Shown: positions 1-6,044, numbered from the stretch's first letter. The stretch: DNA of 6,044 nt from Bacteroidia bacterium (GCA_013042025.1 JABDQY010000247.1:1-6044), one strand, 5' to 3'. Notes: generated from the sequence alone by a model not told the origin. A program made the numbers and translations.

Positions 1-1
1 T

Positions 2-349
2 AAAGACAATTTTCTCTACCTAGGAGGAATGCCTTTTACTGGTCTTCTTAAGAAAAAGGAAACGGATGGATATGCAGAATTAAACTATTCGGAAGGGCAT
101 GTTCATGGTATTTACAAATCTTTTTATGCTTCTGGCAGAATTAAAGAAGTATCCTTATACAATGAGGGCAAATTAAATGGGAGATCAATTCATTATTGGC
201 CAAACGGCACTAAGAAAATGAATGTTAATTATGTTGATGGAGAAATGGATGGAATATATGAAGAGTGGGACAACAACGGACTAATTGCAAAAATGAAGAC
301 TTACTACAAAGGAAAACTGATTTCAATTAAAGGAAGAGCTATTTACTAA
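2..349 (+). CDS. MORN/YwqK-like repeat protein, 5' end outside window
   Basis: This is the C-terminal 115 residues of a protein built from MORN-like repeats. Three repeats are visible with a 24-residue period: a Tyr-x-Glu/Asp-Gly start, Gly four residues later, then an aromatic residue and an Asn/Ser-Gly pair (YSEGHVHGIY, YNEGKLNGRS, YVDGEMDGIY), ending in a fourth partial unit (YYKGKLI). This pattern is typical of the family often labelled 'YwqK antitoxin', a label with little functional support. The reading frame is open to the left edge, and the residues before the Met at position 29 (NFLYLGG, then PFTG) fit the usual repeat-protein context. The ATG at 29 is therefore probably internal. 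An AGGAGG lies at 22-27 but only one base from that ATG, too close to act as a ribosome binding site, and it is explained by Gly-Gly codons. No catalytic residues are seen and the function is unknown. Its 3' end overlaps the convergent DUF3109 gene by 11 bases. Confidence 0.8.
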   Translation, partial: KDNFLYLGGMPFTGLLKKKETDGYAELNYSEGHVHGIYKSFYASGRIKEVSLYNEGKLNGRSIHYWPNGTKKMNVNYVDGEMDGIYEEWDNNGLIAKMKTYYKGKLISIKGRAIY

Positions 350-911
350 AATGTTCCTTTACAGCAGATTCTAGATTCTCATACCAAACTTTTCCAAACT
401 TTCTTTCTAATGCACTTTTAGCAAACTGATAAACTCTAATATTATCTTCTTGTCCTTTGGAACAAGCATCCGAACAAATACTCCATTTATGATAGTTTAA
501 AGCAAAATACTCATTATATCTGTTTATTCTAACTGGGTATAAATGGCAACTTATGGGTTTCGGGAAACCGAAAGCATGTTTGGTATTAGCAATTTCTATT
601 GCACAATTTAAGATACCATCTTTCTTTACCACAAACACACATTCCTTGTTCGTTTTACATGTTGTAACTAGCGTTCCATCAAATGAATCGCGTTCTGAGT
701 TGCCCAACTTTTCTAAAGTTTCTAACCCTTCTTGATCCATTTCCTGCTTTATAAAATCAAGATTTTGCTCTATGCTTTCAACTTCATTATCTTCAAGAGG
801 TGCTCCAGCATCCCCTTCAATACAACAAGCTCCTTTACAAGAAAGTACATCACAACTAAAAGCTTTCTCTATTACATCTTCAGAAACAAGGCAATTGTCA
901 ACTCGTATCAT
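339..911 (-). CDS. DUF3109 family cysteine-cluster protein
   Basis: This 190-residue protein resembles DUF3109, a family common in Bacteroidota and related by its cysteine pattern to YkgJ-type CxxxCxxCC proteins thought to bind zinc or iron. Eleven cysteines are visible: Cys7, Cys20, Cys25, the Cys29-Cys30 pair, Cys85, Cys91, Cys103, Cys122, Cys146 and Cys150. The core motif is C-x4-C-x3-CC at 20-30, with a later SCHLYPVR segment at 121-128 and C-x3-C at 146-150. There is no signal peptide or membrane segment, so it is probably cytoplasmic. The start is well fixed: its ATG shares one base with the purE stop codon (TAATG), implying translational coupling as the last gene of a purK-purE operon. 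The biochemical role is unknown. A metal-cluster or metal-dependent function is inferred from the cysteines only. Its position gives a weak link to purine synthesis. Confidence 0.88.
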   Translation of the reverse strand: MIRVDNCLVSEDVIEKAFSCDVLSCKGACCIEGDAGAPLEDNEVESIEQNLDFIKQEMDQEGLETLEKLGNSERDSFDGTLVTTCKTNKECVFVVKKDGILNCAIEIANTKHAFGFPKPISCHLYPVRINRYNEYFALNYHKWSICSDACSKGQEDNIRVYQFAKSALERKFGKVWYENLESAVKEHFSK

Positions 912-1423
912 TACATACCCTTCAAGTAGTCTTTGAACCCTTGATGTTCCAATTTCTTAGCTTTGTCTAAAACCGTTTCTTCCATTTGAGCGGTATATGA
1001 AATTACTTTTTTCATGACATCAGGTTGATGTGCTCCAATCATTTTTCCTGCAAGTATGCCGGCATTTTTAGCACCATTAATTGCCATAGTGGCAACTGGT
1101 ATTCCGGGAGGCATTTGAACGATAGAGTATAAAGAATCAATTCCACTCATGTTACTCGATTTTATGGGAACACCAATAACAGGAAGTGGTGTTAAAGATG
1201 CCACCATTCCTGGAAGATGTGCAGCACCGCCCGCTCCAGCTATAATTAATTTATATCCCTTTTTTAAAGCATCTTTAGCAAAAGAGTACATACGGTCTGG
1301 TGTACGATGTGCTGAGACTACAGTTAAATCGTAATTCAATTGAAGTTCATCTAAAACCAATGCCGCTTCAGACATTACTTTTAAATCGGAGTCAGACCCC
1401 ATAATTATTAATACATCTGCCAT
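911..1423 (-). CDS. purE: PurE, N5-carboxyaminoimidazole ribonucleotide mutase (class I)
   Basis: PurE moves the carboxyl group of N5-CAIR to carbon, giving CAIR, in de novo purine synthesis in the cytoplasm. The 170-residue length is normal for class I bacterial PurE. Hallmarks are visible in order: the phosphate-binding GSDSDLKVM at 9-17, the SAHRTP loop at 37-42 with the conserved active-site His39, the glycine-rich GAGGAAHLPG at 63-72, then PVIGVPIKSS at 81-90 and the QMPPGIPVATMAI segment at 103-115. No key residue appears altered. The need for N5-CAIR as substrate is supported by the adjacent purK, 12 bases upstream. The stop TAA overlaps the start of the following DUF3109 gene by one base. 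It starts at ATG with no Shine-Dalgarno sequence, as is usual in Bacteroidota. Confidence 0.97.
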   Translation of the reverse strand: MADVLIIMGSDSDLKVMSEAALVLDELQLNYDLTVVSAHRTPDRMYSFAKDALKKGYKLIIAGAGGAAHLPGMVASLTPLPVIGVPIKSSNMSGIDSLYSIVQMPPGIPVATMAINGAKNAGILAGKMIGAHQPDVMKKVISYTAQMEETVLDKAKKLEHQGFKDYLKGM

Positions 1424-1435
1424 TACTAGTTCAAA

Positions 1436-2605
1436 TTAAGTGCTTTTTATTTTTAGTAGTTCTTTTACCTGTTTCATTTTGTTTACTACTTCCTCCTTGG
1501 TTTCTGACAGAATAGTGAAATGACCAAGTTTTCTATAAGGAGAAGTTGAAGCCTTTCCATACATATGAATATAGACTCCAGAAATAGATAAGATTTCATC
1601 TAAATTGTCAATTATATATTCCCCCAAAACGTCAGGAGGTCCAACGATATTGCATGTTGCAGCAGGACACATTAGCCGTGTATCCCCCAAAGGCTGATTT
1701 AATAGTATTCTATTAAGCTGCTCATATTGTGAGGTTATGCATGATTCTATCGTATGGTGCCCGCTATTATGCGGACGTGGGGCAATTTCGTTCACAAACA
1801 CATCATCATTGTCATCAATAAACAACTCAACCGCAAATAATCCAGGACTATCGAACGACCGTACTACCTTAGTAGCAATTTCTTTGCATCTGTTATTAAT
1901 TTCTTGAGACAAACTGCTTGGGGCTATAAGATAATCCATTAAGTTCGATTTTGGATCAAATACCATCTCGCAAGGATCATAACTTGTTATTGTACCATCT
2001 TGAGCTACACCCACAATTACGGCCACTTCAGTTACTTCAGGCACAAATTTTTCAATTACAAAACCTGAATCATTGTTTATAGAATCATCTTTTGAACTTA
2101 ATAACTCTGCATATTGTGATTTTGTAATTACCTGAACGCCTTTTCCGTCGTATCCTCCTTTACGATGTTTCAAAACAAATTTGGTGTCAGGCCAACGTTC
2201 AACACTCGTTTGAAGATTAGCAGAAGTGGATAAAATAAAGTCTAACGTTGGAATATTGTGATTTCTATAAAACTGCTTTTGAAGCCCCTTGTCTTGAATG
2301 GTTTTAAGTACATTTGACTTTGGAAATACAGATTTATTATTTTCTTCAAGTTTACGCAGAGCATCAATATTTACGTGCTCTATTTCATAAGAAATAACAT
2401 CACAGCCCTCAGCAAGAGTTTCAATTTTATCTGCATCCATTAAACCCCCAACAACCTGATTATTACAAACTAACGAAGCAGGACAATCGGGAGAAGATTC
2501 TAAAAATCTATAGCGATTGTTTAAAGGAGATCCAGCCTCGAATAACATTTTTCCAAGCTGACCGCCACCTAATATTCCAATTGTAATTTTATTACTTTGT
2601 TCCAA
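1436..2605 (-). CDS. purK: PurK, N5-carboxyaminoimidazole ribonucleotide synthase
   Basis: PurK is an ATP-grasp ligase that uses ATP and bicarbonate to carboxylate AIR to N5-CAIR, which the neighbouring PurE then converts. Visible elements are the N-terminal GILGGGQLGKM at 10-20, SYEIEHV at 72-78, the ATP-grasp segment KHRKGGYDGKG at 146-156, EKFVPEVTEVAVIV at 185-198, and the metal/ATP-binding NEIAPRPHNSGHHT at 272-285. At 389 residues it is somewhat longer than E. coli PurK (about 355). The start is TTG: no ATG, GTG or further TTG lies upstream in frame before a stop at 2684-2686, and the first internal ATG is residue 20, inside the GGGQLG motif region and too late for a functional protein. 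It is the first gene of the purK-purE-DUF3109 operon and is divergent from the secreted protease. A non-standard upstream start such as ATT cannot be excluded. Confidence 0.95.
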   Translation of the reverse strand: MEQSNKITIGILGGGQLGKMLFEAGSPLNNRYRFLESSPDCPASLVCNNQVVGGLMDADKIETLAEGCDVISYEIEHVNIDALRKLEENNKSVFPKSNVLKTIQDKGLQKQFYRNHNIPTLDFILSTSANLQTSVERWPDTKFVLKHRKGGYDGKGVQVITKSQYAELLSSKDDSINNDSGFVIEKFVPEVTEVAVIVGVAQDGTITSYDPCEMVFDPKSNLMDYLIAPSSLSQEINNRCKEIATKVVRSFDSPGLFAVELFIDDNDDVFVNEIAPRPHNSGHHTIESCITSQYEQLNRILLNQPLGDTRLMCPAATCNIVGPPDVLGEYIIDNLDEILSISGVYIHMYGKASTSPYRKLGHFTILSETKEEVVNKMKQVKELLKIKST

Positions 2606-2628
2606 ATCGCTGCAAATGTTAATATTAA

Positions 2629-2660
2629 ATTGTTCTGCCGTAGGTTTCTGTATAAATTTG
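2629..2660 (+). promoter_or_regulatory. Predicted Bacteroidota-type promoter of the protease gene
   Basis: TAAATTTG at 2653-2660 is an exact match to the Bacteroidota -7 consensus TAnnTTTG. An ATTG at 2629-2632 supplies the -33 TTG element, with 20 bases between the two, inside the usual spacing for this sigma factor class. Transcription would begin near 2665-2668, giving a leader of about 70 bases before the ATG at 2739. The prediction comes from sequence alone. Confidence 0.55.
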
Positions 2661-2664
2661 TTTT

Positions 2665-2672
2665 CAAAATTA
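2665..2672 (-). promoter_or_regulatory. Possible -7 element of the purK operon promoter
   Basis: On the minus strand this reads TAATTTTG, which also fits TAnnTTTG. It faces the plus-strand -7 element only 4 bases away. Transcription would start near 2658-2660, about 55 bases before the purK TTG start. No convincing TTG is seen at the expected -33 position (about 2691-2697), so this is a weaker call than its partner. Confidence 0.3.
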
Positions 2673-2717
2673 GGTCTTTCAATCTAGTTATAAGCGTAAG
2701 ATTCTACAAAAAAGACC
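2673..2717 (+). other. Inverted repeat / possible 5' leader stem-loop before the protease gene
   Basis: GGTCTTT at 2673-2679 pairs perfectly with AAAGACC at 2711-2717. Nested inside, AATCT at 2681-2685 pairs with AGATT at 2699-2703, leaving a 13-base terminal loop and an uneven internal loop (1 base against 7). If transcription begins at the predicted promoter, this structure lies at the very 5' end of the protease mRNA and could act as a stabilising or regulatory leader. It could instead be a DNA operator for the divergent pair. No U-run follows, so it does not look like a terminator. Confidence 0.4.
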
Positions 2718-2738
2718 ATTCAACAATATTTAATAAAT

Positions 2739-5222
2739 ATGAAACAAATTGTAATGTTAGTTGTGGCTATTTTCGTTAGCCTCAATGTCTTTTCTCAATG
2801 CACAATAGTACCCTGGTCGCTTGATAAGCGAGTTGAAAAGAGTAGTCTTGTAGTAGAAGGAAAAGTAATCTCTTCCAAAAGTACTTGGGATAGAAATCAT
2901 AAGTTTATATATACCCTTAATCAGATTGAAGTTTATAGGTCATTTAAAGGTTCGGCTTCACAAGTTATTACTGTTGTAACTGAGGGTGGAACTGTAGGAT
3001 TGGATAAACTCCATGTTTCTCCGTCTCTGGAATTGGAGAATCAGCAAGTGGGTATTTTTCTATTGAGAAACGGTGATTTTAATATAGGGCACACAGGTAA
3101 CCTTTATAAACCTATCGCTTCTGTGCAGTCTTTTATTCAATATGATTTATTGGACGTTAAGGCTTTTGATTTTGAGTATAATTACTATTCAATATCAGGA
3201 GATTTGTATGAAACCATTAAGTCAATTACCAAAGAACCGATTCAAGAAATAAAAGCATTTTATCCAGAAGCTATTTATAAACGAATCAGAGCACTTGCTA
3301 ACCCAATTGTGGATTCGCTCAGTACCGATACGCTATCTTCTGGAACTGGAACGCTTTTAACCATTTACGGAAGTAATTTTGGTGTTGCTAGAGGATCAGG
3401 AAAAGTGGGGTTTAGAGATGCCAATTCAGGTTCAGGCAGTTATTACTATCCTCCCGTTTCTACCCAATATCAATCATGGAGTAATAGTCAGATTAAAGTG
3501 TTTGTGCCATCCAGAGCAGGAACAGGAACTATACGAGTAACAAACAATCTAGGAGAATCGGGAAATTCATCTGAAGATTTATTTGTTGAATGGGCACATT
3601 CTAATATTTTTTTCCCTTTGGGTTCTGACACATTTGCATTTGAAATCGATCATGTAAATGATAATAATGCCGGAGGATATACGTGGCAAATGACCAATAA
3701 TTTTGCATCAAAATCAGATGCCGTTCAATCCTTTACTCGCTCTCTTGAAGAGTGGAGGTGTGAAACTCAAATGAATTGGATTATCGGAACAAATACAACT
3801 ACAGACTCTGTAGGAAGTGATGATGTAAATGTTGTTCGTTTCACCAATTTTGGTGACAGCAAGCTTGGAGTTTGTTATAGTTGGTATACCGGATGTTATT
3901 ACAATTTTGGAAACGACCTTAATTGGATTGTAAAGGAACTAGATATTGAATTTGATAGTACTTACAGTTGGTATTATGGTACAGGAAGTCCGGCAGGTAA
4001 TCAATATGATTTTCAAAGTGTTGCAACGCATGAGCTAGGACACGGTCATCAACTCGCTCACGTTAGAGATGCTTCTAAATTAATGCATTATTCATTGTCA
4101 AGTGGTCAACGCAAATCTGATCTTGTTACTAGTGATATTGATGCGGGTGTTTATATAATGAACAAGGGTAAAGCTTCAAGTCCTTGTGGTCCAACACCAA
4201 TTATAGCAGTTCCTAATAGCACTTGCACATTAACACCGCCAGACGCTAAATTTTCTATAGAGGACACGGTAATTTGTCCAGGAGACAATATCGTGATTTC
4301 CGATAGTACAGAAGGTAGTGTATCAACATATTCTTGGAATTTTGGCTTAGACGCAACACCAGCTTCTAGTTCAAACATAGGTCCGCATACAGTTAGCTAT
4401 TCAACTTCAGGAACTAAAACAATACAGATGATTGTAACTAACGTAATTGGATCAGATACCCTTGAGAAGACGGTTTTCGTTAAAGCGAATCAATTGGATA
4501 CTCCTAACTTTGTTTTCTTAGAAGACAGTGTATGTTTAGGAGCTCAAGTATATAATGTAAATTTAGTTGACAATGCTGAATTGTATACTTGGAGCCTATC
4601 AGGTGGAGGGTCTATTGCTGGTGCAAATGGAGAGACAAGCGTCACTGTTAATTGGACAAGTGGAGGCGTTCATAGTCTTACCGTTTCTGTTGAAAATGAA
4701 TGTATATCTGGAATTGAAAAATCAGATTCGATCTTCGTTGTTCAGAATACTGTTGCACAATTCTCTGACGTAGTTTTGGGCCTAGAAATAGAGTTTACTA
4801 GTGAAGCAACAGATGCAGAAACACAACTATGGACTTTTGGCGATGGCAGCTCTTCAACCGACACAAACCCAACGCATCAATATCCGGACAAAGGGGATTA
4901 CACCGTTAAATTCAAAACATTTAATTTGTGTAGTGAAGATAGTGTAACAAAAAGCTATTCTCTTGCATTTATTGCAGGTTCCAATAATATATCTAATAAG
5001 TTAATCCTTTACCCAAATCCGGTTAAACGAGGAACAAAAATGTTTGTTAATGGCTTTGAATTCAGTCCATATGAAATTATTAGTATGGATGGTAAGCTTA
5101 TTCAAGACGGAAAGGTAATGAACAATAGTATTGATATTTCTGTTGTTGAACCATCAATATACGTTGTAAAGCTTAAGAAAAGCAACCTGGTTTATTACTA
5201 TAAAATTCAAATTGTAGATTAA
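2739..5222 (+). CDS. Secreted multidomain matrixin-like metalloprotease with T9SS sorting domain
   Basis: This 827-residue exported protein is probably a zinc endopeptidase delivered to the cell surface or medium by the type IX system. In order: signal peptide 1-20 (hydrophobic core, ending FSQ before Cys21). Residues 21-180 are a beta-rich domain with an NTR/TIMP-like look (SSLVVEGKV, IYTLNQIEVYRSFKG, GIFLL). About 186-284 is an IPT/TIG domain (LTIYGSNFG, GTGTIRVTNNLG). About 285-475 is the catalytic domain, with HELGHGHQLAH at 431-441 (likely zinc ligands His431, His435, His441; general base Glu432) and a Met-turn KLMHY around Met449. The segment LVTSDIDAGVYIM that follows is matrixin-like. 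Residues 500-582 and 670-742 are PKD domains (the latter with WTFGDGSS), and a PKD/Ig-like domain lies between. About 750-827 is a type A sorting domain with LYPNP at 757-761. There is no PRCGxPD cysteine switch. The natural substrate is unknown. The start ATG follows an A/T-rich leader. Confidence 0.88.
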   Translation: MKQIVMLVVAIFVSLNVFSQCTIVPWSLDKRVEKSSLVVEGKVISSKSTWDRNHKFIYTLNQIEVYRSFKGSASQVITVVTEGGTVGLDKLHVSPSLELENQQVGIFLLRNGDFNIGHTGNLYKPIASVQSFIQYDLLDVKAFDFEYNYYSISGDLYETIKSITKEPIQEIKAFYPEAIYKRIRALANPIVDSLSTDTLSSGTGTLLTIYGSNFGVARGSGKVGFRDANSGSGSYYYPPVSTQYQSWSNSQIKVFVPSRAGTGTIRVTNNLGESGNSSEDLFVEWAHSNIFFPLGSDTFAFEIDHVNDNNAGGYTWQMTNNFASKSDAVQSFTRSLEEWRCETQMNWIIGTNTTTDSVGSDDVNVVRFTNFGDSKLGVCYSWYTGCYYNFGNDLNWIVKELDIEFDSTYSWYYGTGSPAGNQYDFQSVATHELGHGHQLAHVRDASKLMHYSLSSGQRKSDLVTSDIDAGVYIMNKGKASSPCGPTPIIAVPNSTCTLTPPDAKFSIEDTVICPGDNIVISDSTEGSVSTYSWNFGLDATPASSSNIGPHTVSYSTSGTKTIQMIVTNVIGSDTLEKTVFVKANQLDTPNFVFLEDSVCLGAQVYNVNLVDNAELYTWSLSGGGSIAGANGETSVTVNWTSGGVHSLTVSVENECISGIEKSDSIFVVQNTVAQFSDVVLGLEIEFTSEATDAETQLWTFGDGSSSTDTNPTHQYPDKGDYTVKFKTFNLCSEDSVTKSYSLAFIAGSNNISNKLILYPNPVKRGTKMFVNGFEFSPYEIISMDGKLIQDGKVMNNSIDISVVEPSIYVVKLKKSNLVYYYKIQIVD

Positions 5223-5226
5223 CGTT

Positions 5227-6044
5227 ATGGCTAAAGTTGTTGTTGGTTTGTCAGGTGGAGTTGATTCTTCTGTGGCTGCATTTTTGTTGAAAGAACAAGG
5301 GCACGAGGTAATTGGGGTTTTTATGAAAAACTGGCATGATACTGAATTTACTATTAGCGATGAGTGTCCTTGGGAAGAAGATAGCAAGGATGCACTTTTG
5401 GTAGCAGAAAAACTAAACATCCCTTTTCATACAATCGATCTTAGTTCAGAATATTATGAACGAATTGTTTCATACATGTTCAACGAATACAAGCAGGGCA
5501 GAACGCCAAATCCCGATGTGCTGTGCAATCGGGAAATTAAGTTTGACACCTTTTTAAAGCATGCTGAAAAACTCGGGGCTGACTTCGTTGCAACAGGGCA
5601 CTATTGTAGAAAAGGAACAGAAAAAGATAGGTTTCAACTTCTCGCGGGCAAAGACGACAACAAAGATCAGAGTTATTTTTTATGTCAGATTAACCAAAAG
5701 CAATTAAAGAAGGCCCTCTTTCCAATAGGAGAATTAAAGAAGAGCGAAGTGAGACAAATTGCCAAAGATCAAGACTTAGTTACTGCCGAGAAACGAGATT
5801 CTCAAGGGCTATGTTTTATTGGAAAAGTGAAATTGCCTGATTTTCTGAAACAGAAGTTGAAAGAGAAAAAAGGAAATGTTGTTGAAATAGCCAACAATTG
5901 GAAGGGTTATGAAAAGAAGCTAGAAGACCAAGAAGAACACTTCTATGAAGAAGACGATGGAAAGGTTTTAGGTCAACATAATGGAGCTCATTTTTACACA
6001 ATAGGTCAACGAAGAGGTTTAAATATTGGAGGACACATTAATCC
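5227..6044 (+). CDS. mnmA: MnmA, tRNA-specific 2-thiouridylase, 3' end outside window
   Basis: The first 272 codons of MnmA (TrmU) are present. The enzyme activates U34 of tRNA Lys, Glu and Gln with ATP and transfers persulfide sulfur to make 2-thiouridine. Visible motifs are the PP-loop SGGVDSS at 9-15, MKNW at 33-36, NPDVLCNREIKF at 95-106 with catalytic Cys100, ATGHY at 122-126, KDQSYFLCQI at 146-155, DSQGLCFIG at 191-199 with the second catalytic Cys196, and FYTIGQRRGLNIGG at 256-269. Compared with E. coli MnmA it has a DECPW segment near residue 45-49 and an acidic/Lys-rich insertion at about 216-245, both of which I recall from Bacteroidota homologues. The ATG is the first in frame after a stop at 5215-5217. 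It lies 4 bases after the protease stop, and no promoter is evident nearby, so read-through from the protease gene is likely. Confidence 0.96.
   Translation, partial: MAKVVVGLSGGVDSSVAAFLLKEQGHEVIGVFMKNWHDTEFTISDECPWEEDSKDALLVAEKLNIPFHTIDLSSEYYERIVSYMFNEYKQGRTPNPDVLCNREIKFDTFLKHAEKLGADFVATGHYCRKGTEKDRFQLLAGKDDNKDQSYFLCQINQKQLKKALFPIGELKKSEVRQIAKDQDLVTAEKRDSQGLCFIGKVKLPDFLKQKLKEKKGNVVEIANNWKGYEKKLEDQEEHFYEEDDGKVLGQHNGAHFYTIGQRRGLNIGGHIN

Noticed and set aside
328..361. Inverted repeat TAAAGGAA / TTCCTTTA across the convergent gene ends, as a bidirectional terminator
   Set aside because: The 8-base stem is AT-rich, the loop is 18 bases, and no T-run follows on either strand. Both arms lie in or next to coding sequence, so chance is a sufficient explanation.
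553..929. Plus-strand open frames at 553-735 and 732-929
   Set aside because: They lie antisense to the clearly coding DUF3109 gene and have no family features.
1149..1334. Plus-strand open frame opposite purE
   Set aside because: It is a shadow of purE, which has all its motifs on the minus strand.
2597..2779. Plus-strand 60-residue open frame across the divergent intergenic region
   Set aside because: It starts inside the purK 5' end, runs over the promoter region and overlaps the protease signal peptide in another frame. No recognisable features.
2787..2801. Lipoprotein signal (lipobox) at Cys21 of the protease
   Set aside because: The residues before the Cys are FSQ. Gln at -1 does not fit a lipobox, and a C-terminal T9SS sorting domain already explains surface delivery.
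4151..4378. Minus-strand 75-residue open frame inside the protease gene
   Set aside because: It is antisense to well-supported PKD-domain coding sequence.
4567..4773. Plus-strand 68-residue frame inside the protease gene
   Set aside because: It is an out-of-frame shadow of the PKD/Ig-like region.
5039..5046. AATGTTTG as a -7 element for an mnmA promoter
   Set aside because: The first base does not fit TAnnTTTG and no TTG lies at the -33 distance.
5154..5420. Minus-strand 88-residue frame spanning the protease end and the mnmA start
   Set aside because: It is antisense to both the T9SS tail and the MnmA PP-loop, which are certain.
5816..6001. Minus-strand 61-residue frame
   Set aside because: It is antisense to mnmA with no recognisable features.

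Overview
The window looks like the chromosome of a marine-type Bacteroidota, most likely of the order Flavobacteriales. The evidence is AT-rich DNA, start codons without useful Shine-Dalgarno sequences, a TAnnTTTG-type promoter core, a long secreted protein ending in a type IX secretion (T9SS) sorting domain, and MnmA and DUF3109 proteins of the Bacteroidota type. The species cannot be named from the sequence. Almost all of the window is coding, and no stretch over 300 bases lacks a gene.

Layout. (1) Positions 2-349, plus strand: the 3' part of a MORN/YwqK-like repeat protein whose 5' end lies outside the window. (2) Positions 339-2605, minus strand: a compact operon read purK, purE, DUF3109 cysteine-cluster protein. 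There are 12 bases between purK and purE, and purE and the third gene share one base (TAATG). The operon converges on the repeat-protein gene, and the two 3' ends overlap by 11 bases. (3) Positions 2606-2738: a 133-base divergent intergenic region with two facing promoter -7 elements and an inverted repeat in the plus-strand leader. (4) Positions 2739-5222, plus strand: an 827-residue secreted multidomain metalloprotease. (5) Positions 5227-6044, plus strand: the first 272 codons of mnmA, starting 4 bases after the protease stop and running off the window.

How the genes work together. PurK and PurE are consecutive steps of de novo purine synthesis (AIR to N5-CAIR to CAIR), so that pairing is functional. 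The third operon gene is an uncharacterised cysteine-rich protein. The protease is an exported enzyme and mnmA is a tRNA-modification gene. They are probably cotranscribed because of spacing, not because of any evident shared function.

The most interesting object is the protease. Directly after its signal peptide is a domain that by eye resembles the NTR/TIMP fold, the fold of tissue inhibitors of metalloproteinases. Then come an IPT/TIG domain, a matrixin-like catalytic domain with an altered zinc motif, PKD-type domains and a T9SS tail. A protease carrying its own inhibitor-like domain is a hypothesis only, but a testable one.
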